Source: AWTP1-13 sp035762425 (GTDB taxonomy: Bacteria; Pseudomonadota; Alphaproteobacteria; Rhizobiales; Hyphomicrobiaceae). Taken from it: a stretch of DNA of 18,583 bases. Positions 14,994 to 18,583 of the stretch are shown here, one piece after another. Every line of letters starts with the position of its first letter. Position 1 is the stretch's first letter. Made by a program: the position numbers and the translations under genes. The stretch lies in assembly GCA_035762425.1 (NCBI GenBank), contig DASTOW010000257.1:1-18583 (forward strand), given 5' to 3'. The notes below the pieces were generated by a model. It was not told the origin of the DNA, made no database searches, and saw only the letters and a list, made by a program, of their open reading frames with translations.

Positions 14994-16250
14994 ATGCACA
15001 TCGATCGGCGCACGTTCCTGGCAGGTGGCTCGGCCTTGCTTATTGGACAGGTGCCATTGCCAGCCCGCGCCCAGGACAAGCTGATAAAATTCGGCGCTCC
15101 GCAGGATTTCACGAAGGTCTACACGTTCGTGACGGCCGAATACAGCCAGGGTCAACGCGACTACATCACGCTTTTCAATGAGCGCGGCGGCATCAAGGGC
15201 TTCAAGGTTCATCTCGATGTGATCGACCACGGCAACGACCTGCCGCGCGCAATCGAGGCGTTCGAGCGCTACAAGCGCGAAGGCTACGTGCTCGTCGACC
15301 CGCTATCGACGCCGATGGCGCGTGGTCTCGTCACCCGAGCGCTCGAAGACAAGATCAACATGGTCACGACGCTTTCGGGACGCAGCGACGCCGCCGACGG
15401 CACCGCCTTCCCTTATGTGATGCCATTGTCTCCCAACTATTGGAGCCAGGCAGCGCTTATCATCGATTTCTTCCAAAAGCAGGACAAGGATCTGAAGGGC
15501 AAGAAGATCGTGCTCGTGCATATTGATACGCCGTTCGGTCGCGAGCCGATCCCGATCTATCAGGCGCTGGCGCAGAAACTTGGCTACGAGTTCCAGGCGT
15601 TCCCCTATACGCCGCCCGGCAACGACCAGTCGGCGATCTGGCCGCAGGTGCGTCGGGCACGCCCGGACTGGGTGATCTTCTGGGGCGCCGGCGTTGGCCA
15701 GACGGTGGCACTGAACGAGGCCATCCGCAACGGACTGCCGCTGGACCGCATGTCGTCGAGCGTGTGGCTGTCTGAGTCGGACATGGAGGTGGTCGGCAAG
15801 GATGCAACCAAGGGCGTTCTCAAGTTCGAGGCGGCGGCCGGCGGCCGCGAGCCCAAGGTCATCCAGGACATTCTCAAGGAGGTGGTGGCGAAAGGCAAAG
15901 GTGCAGGCCCTGAAGGCAAGGTCGGCACCAGCTACTACAATATCGGCGTGATGATGGGTGCCATCCAGATCGAAGGCCTGCGCAAGGCATTCGAGAAGGC
16001 TCCCGATGGTCCCTACACCGGCCCCTGGCTCAACGAGGGTCTGCGCTCAATTACCAACTTCACCGCCGACGGCCTGTTGCCGCCGATCACCACGACCAAG
16101 CAGGACCACCAGGGCGGCGGCCGCGGCCGGATCGCGCGCTGGGATGGCAGCAAATTCGTGGCGCAGTCGGATTGGGGCTCGGCCTACGAGGATGTCGTTT
16201 GGGCCGAGATCCGCAAATATTCCGAGGAGTTCAAGAAGAGCGGCAAATGA
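14994..16250 (+). CDS. Periplasmic substrate-binding protein of HAAT/Liv-type ABC transporter, with Tat-like signal
   Basis: A 418-residue secreted binding protein (Peripla_BP_6/LivK family). The N-terminus is DRRTFLAGGSALLIG (4-18), then PLPARAQ: a twin-arginine pair, a hydrophobic core and a likely cleavage after ARA (residue 26). This suggests Tat export. The mature protein shows the usual two-lobe pattern, with YSQGQRDYITLFNERGGI (about 50-67), HGNDLPRAIEAFERY near 79-93, KGKKIVLVHIDTPFGRE and RRARPDWVIFWGAGVG; it is longer than LivK of E. coli. It captures the substrate in the periplasm for the LivH/LivM-type permeases encoded just upstream. Its stop overlaps the ATG of the LivF-type ATPase (ATGA). 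The ligand is unknown; the cluster suggests a branched or terpenoid acid. No lipobox Cys is present. Confidence 0.9.
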   Translation: MHIDRRTFLAGGSALLIGQVPLPARAQDKLIKFGAPQDFTKVYTFVTAEYSQGQRDYITLFNERGGIKGFKVHLDVIDHGNDLPRAIEAFERYKREGYVLVDPLSTPMARGLVTRALEDKINMVTTLSGRSDAADGTAFPYVMPLSPNYWSQAALIIDFFQKQDKDLKGKKIVLVHIDTPFGREPIPIYQALAQKLGYEFQAFPYTPPGNDQSAIWPQVRRARPDWVIFWGAGVGQTVALNEAIRNGLPLDRMSSSVWLSESDMEVVGKDATKGVLKFEAAAGGREPKVIQDILKEVVAKGKGAGPEGKVGTSYYNIGVMMGAIQIEGLRKAFEKAPDGPYTGPWLNEGLRSITNFTADGLLPPITTTKQDHQGGGRGRIARWDGSKFVAQSDWGSAYEDVVWAEIRKYSEEFKKSGK

Positions 16251-17050
16251 GCCCCGTGACGCCTCTGCTTGCCCTCAACAATATCGAGGTCATCTACGAC
16301 CGCGTCTTTCTAGCGGTCAAAGGTGTCTCGATCGACGTCCCGAAGGGTGGCCTTGTCACCCTTCTGGGCGCCAACGGTGCGGGCAAGAGCACCGCGCTCA
16401 AGGCGATCAGCGGCCTGCTGGCGCCCGAACGCGGCGAGGTCACCCGCGGTACCATCACGTTCGCGGGCGAGAGCATACTTGCACTCGACCCGCCGACGCG
16501 GGTGCGCCGCGGCATCGTTCAGGTGTTGGAGGGCCGACGCGTATTCGGCCACCTAACGCCCATGGAGAACCTGCTGGCGGCAGTATCGAGAAGCCGGGCC
16601 AGATCGCACACCAAGACGCTGATTGAGCGTACCTTTGCGTGGTTTCCTCGCTTGGCCGAACGCGCCAAGGCGAAAGCCGGCTACATGTCGGGTGGCGAAC
16701 AGCAGATGCTGGCCATCGGCCGAGCGCTGATGACGGAACCTGAGTTGCTCCTGCTCGACGAGCCAAGCCTCGGCCTGGCGCCGTTCCTGGTCGACGAGAT
16801 CTTCGACATCATCAAGAAGATCAACAAGGAGGGAGGTGTGTCTGTGCTGCTGGTCGAGCAGAACGCGGCAGCGGCGCTGGATGTTGCCGACATGGCCTAC
16901 TTGATCGAAAACGGTCGCGTCGTCATGAGCGGCACGGCGCAGCTCGTTCGGTCCAATCCCGATGTCGTAGAGTCCTATCTGGGTGGTCACGGCAAGGTCG
17001 ATTATCTGGCCGTCAAGCACTACCGTCGGCGCAAGCGGTGGCTGACTTGA
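16247..17050 (+). CDS. ABC transporter ATP-binding protein, LivF type
   Basis: A 267-residue ATPase, the partner of the LivG-type protein at 10197. Walker A GANGAGKST is at 41-49, the signature MSGGEQQ at 147-153, Walker B LLLLDEP at 167-173, and LLVEQN (201-206) has Gln205 at the switch position, as is usual for LivF. VLEGRRVFGHLTPMENL is the LivF-type Q-loop region. The start at 16247 overlaps the preceding TGA (ATGA) and gives the normal LivF N-terminus; a longer frame from 16172 lies inside the binding-protein gene. The C-terminus has a basic tail, KHYRRRKRWLT, after the usual SYLGG end, which is longer than in E. coli LivF. An 86-bp gap without clear signals other than the next ribosome binding site follows. 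Confidence 0.93.
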   Translation: MSPVTPLLALNNIEVIYDRVFLAVKGVSIDVPKGGLVTLLGANGAGKSTALKAISGLLAPERGEVTRGTITFAGESILALDPPTRVRRGIVQVLEGRRVFGHLTPMENLLAAVSRSRARSHTKTLIERTFAWFPRLAERAKAKAGYMSGGEQQMLAIGRALMTEPELLLLDEPSLGLAPFLVDEIFDIIKKINKEGGVSVLLVEQNAAAALDVADMAYLIENGRVVMSGTAQLVRSNPDVVESYLGGHGKVDYLAVKHYRRRKRWLT

Positions 17051-17123
17051 AGCTGCGCTGCGCAAGCACTCGGCGGTGCCAATGACCGCGCATGTTGCAT
17101 AGTCTGCATGGCAAGGCCTCAAC

Positions 17124-17129
17124 AAGGAG
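17124..17129 (+). promoter_or_regulatory. Ribosome binding site fixing the thiolase start
   Basis: AAGGAG lies 7 bases before the ATG at 17137. The longer frame from 17092 adds 15 residues before the conserved thiolase N-terminus AYIVEAVRT, so 17137 is preferred. Confidence 0.6.
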
Positions 17130-17136
17130 CGGTTCG

Positions 17137-18309
17137 ATGGCGGAGGCATACATTGTGGAGGCGGTTCGCACGGCTGGCGGACGCCGCGGCGGTAAACTTG
17201 CCGGTTGGCATCCTGCCGATCTTGGCGCGCAGGTTCTGAACGCCATCGTCGATCGGTCCGGCATCGACCCGGCGGCGATCGAGGATGTCATTATTGGCTG
17301 CGTTACCCAAGCGGGCGAGCAGGCCTTCGCCCTTGGCCGCAACTGCGTGCTCGCATCCAGGTTGCCTGACACCGTTCCGGCGGTCACGATTGATCGGCAA
17401 TGCGGATCATCGCAGCAGGCCCTGCAGTTCGCCGCGCAAGCGGTCATGTCGGGAACCCAGGACGTCGTCATCGCCGGCGGCGTCGAAAGCATGACGCGCG
17501 TGCCGATGTTCTCAAACATCGCTTTGCATCACAAGGAAGGGATTGGCATCGGCCCATTCAGCCAGCACATCAAGCACCGGTATGGCGTCGACAATTTCAG
17601 CCAGTTCATTGGCGCGCAAATGCTGGCGGACAAGTACCGGTTGAGCCGCGAGGACCTGGACCGGTTTGCCCTGCTGAGCCATCAGCGCGCTGCGGCGGCG
17701 ACTGAAGCTGGCGCATTCGCAGCCGAGATCGTGCCGATTGCAATCGAAACTGCGGAAGGATCCGAGCAACACGTGCGCGATGAGGGCATTCGCTATGACG
17801 CTTCGCTCGAGGCCATAGGATCGGTAAAGCTGTTGCAGGAAGGTGGGGTCATCTCGGCCGCCAACGCCAGTCAGATTTGCGATGGCGCGTCGGCAGCGCT
17901 GGTGGCCAGTGAAAAGGCGCTAAAGCAGTATGGTCTCACGCCGCTGGCACGCATTCACAATCTGACGGTCAGCGCGGGCGATCCCGTCATCATGCTTGAA
18001 GAGCCAATTGCTGCAACCAGGCGTGCGCTTGCTCGGGCCGGCATGAAGATCGAGGACATCGACCTGTACGAGGTCAATGAAGCGTTCGCCCCCGTGCCGC
18101 TGGCGTGGCTGAGCGAGAGCGGGGCCGATCCCGACAAGCTCAACGTGAATGGAGGTGCGATTGCTCTCGGCCACCCCTTGGGTGCGTCGGGGACCAAGCT
18201 GATGGCAACACTCATCCACGCTCTCAGAGCGCGCAGCAAACGCTATGGCCTCCAGACCATGTGCGAGGGCGGTGGCATCGCCAATGTCACCATTGTCGAG
18301 GCACTCTAG
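17137..18309 (+). CDS. Acetyl-CoA C-acyltransferase (thiolase)
   Basis: A 390-residue thiolase that cleaves a 3-ketoacyl-CoA with CoA to acetyl-CoA (or propionyl-CoA) and a shortened acyl-CoA. The nucleophile is Cys89 in DRQCGSSQQAL. VAGG-like VIAGGVESMTR is at 111-121, NEAF at 314-317, GHPLGASG with His346 at 345-352, and the second cysteine Cys376 in MCEGGG (375-380). The catalytic set is complete and the length is normal for the degradative FadA/AtoB group. It is the last gene of the rightward operon, 86 bases after the LivF-type ATPase. In terpene degradation a thiolase is needed for the beta-oxidation rounds before and after the carboxylation step. Chain-length preference cannot be read from the sequence. 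Confidence 0.92.
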   Translation: MAEAYIVEAVRTAGGRRGGKLAGWHPADLGAQVLNAIVDRSGIDPAAIEDVIIGCVTQAGEQAFALGRNCVLASRLPDTVPAVTIDRQCGSSQQALQFAAQAVMSGTQDVVIAGGVESMTRVPMFSNIALHHKEGIGIGPFSQHIKHRYGVDNFSQFIGAQMLADKYRLSREDLDRFALLSHQRAAAATEAGAFAAEIVPIAIETAEGSEQHVRDEGIRYDASLEAIGSVKLLQEGGVISAANASQICDGASAALVASEKALKQYGLTPLARIHNLTVSAGDPVIMLEEPIAATRRALARAGMKIEDIDLYEVNEAFAPVPLAWLSESGADPDKLNVNGGAIALGHPLGASGTKLMATLIHALRARSKRYGLQTMCEGGGIANVTIVEAL

Positions 18310-18345
18310 CCAAGCGAGCGGTTCAGCCAGCACGGCCGCACCCGT

Positions 18346-18362
18346 ATGCCGGGCGCCGGCAT
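18346..18362. terminator. Possible bidirectional terminator hairpin between convergent genes
   Basis: ATGCCGG (18346-18352) and CCGGCAT (18356-18362) are perfect reverse complements with a 3-base loop GCG. The hairpin lies 36 bases after the thiolase stop and 43 bases after the stop of the - strand fragment, where a shared terminator would be expected. There is no T-run on either side, so it is not a classical intrinsic terminator. The remaining bases of the 95-bp gap show nothing else. Confidence 0.3.
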
Positions 18363-18404
18363 GGCTGCTGGTCGTGACCGGCCATTGCGTCGCCGCCGCT
18401 GCAG

Positions 18405-18583
18405 CTAGCCTGGCATCGGCTGGGCCAGTGCGTAATAGCTGCCATAGGCCTTGATCGCCCGCGCGTGCAACACGTCAAGCGGGATGGCCGCGGTTCCGAA
18501 GCGGGAGGGAGCCAGACTGGGGAGCGCGAATTCCGGTACGCCCTCGACGATCCACTGCGCGAGGGCGCGGCCGGCACCGCCCG
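18405..18583 (-). CDS. FAD-dependent oxidoreductase (DAO family), C-terminal fragment running out of the window
   Basis: On the - strand a frame enters at 18581 and runs 58 codons to the TAG at 18405-18407. It begins GGAGRALAQWIVEGVPE, the conserved C-terminal FAD-contact segment of DAO-type oxidoreductases (sarcosine/dimethylglycine dehydrogenase-like). It then continues through IPLDVLHARAIKAYGSYYALAQP, resembling the segment after that motif in the same proteins. In dimethylglycine-dehydrogenase-type proteins a GcvT-like domain would follow; here the protein stops, so it is either a short DAO form or lacks that domain. It is convergent with the thiolase gene and probably outside the operon. 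The rest of the gene lies beyond the window, so its substrate is unknown. Confidence 0.6.
   Translation of the reverse strand, partial: GGAGRALAQWIVEGVPEFALPSLAPSRFGTAAIPLDVLHARAIKAYGSYYALAQPMPG

Noticed and set aside
12933..14994. Antisense open frames opposite the two permease genes (304 and 320 codons)
   Set aside because: Their translations are His/Gln/Asp-rich mirror images of hydrophobic permease codons, without family features; the + strand frames are unambiguous LivH/LivM-type proteins.
1..18583. CRISPR arrays, tRNA or rRNA genes, insertion sequences, toxin-antitoxin or defence genes
   Set aside because: I looked for them and saw no repeat arrays, cloverleaf-like segments, transposase motifs or unexplained gaps longer than about 230 bases.

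Overview
This is a GC-rich, gene-dense stretch of bacterial chromosome, most likely from a pseudomonadote (alpha- or betaproteobacterial type). That placement rests on composition, the Liv-type ABC transporter, the Atu/Liu-type acyl-CoA enzymes and ATGA-overlapping operons. I cannot name a genus. I see no mobile element, tRNA, rRNA or CRISPR array. The window reads as one catabolic island that takes up and breaks down a branched, possibly isoprenoid, carboxylic acid through CoA thioesters.

Left block (1-3514, + strand): the 3' end of an AtuA-family gene, an ATP-dependent acyl-CoA ligase and a short-chain dehydrogenase. Facing it, only one base away, is an isovaleryl-CoA-dehydrogenase-like acyl-CoA dehydrogenase on the - strand (3516-4724). 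A 226-bp divergent control region (4725-4950) separates that gene from a TetR regulator; it holds a clear inverted repeat, AGTGAA-N5-TTCACT, a candidate operator.

Right block (4951-18309, + strand): twelve co-directional genes, mostly overlapping or a few bases apart, that look like one long operon of about 13 kb. The order is TetR regulator, biotin carboxylase, nitronate-monooxygenase-family flavoprotein, BT/biotin-carrier protein, carboxyltransferase, ABC ATPase (LivG type), a second, long-chain-type acyl-CoA ligase, permease (LivH type), permease (LivM type), Tat-type periplasmic binding protein, ABC ATPase (LivF type), thiolase. A convergent gene fragment on the - strand (18405-18583) is the C-terminus of an FAD-dependent oxidoreductase that runs out of the window.

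How the parts may work together (inference): the binding protein and Liv-type ABC transporter import an acid. One or both ligases form its CoA thioester, and the acyl-CoA dehydrogenase makes the 2-enoyl-CoA. The biotin enzyme carboxylates the methyl group of a 3-methyl-branched enoyl-CoA, and the thiolase cleaves 3-ketoacyl-CoA. This is the logic of acyclic terpene (citronellol/geraniol) and leucine degradation. The matching hydratase (AtuE/LiuC) and HMG-CoA-lyase-type enzyme are not in the window. The most distinctive features are the acyl-CoA carboxylase alpha chain, split into separate biotin carboxylase and BT-carrier genes with a flavoprotein gene between them, and its joining to a Liv transporter that carries its own CoA ligase gene. 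I found nothing that clearly amounts to a wholly new class of system; the novelty, if any, is in the combination and the substrate.
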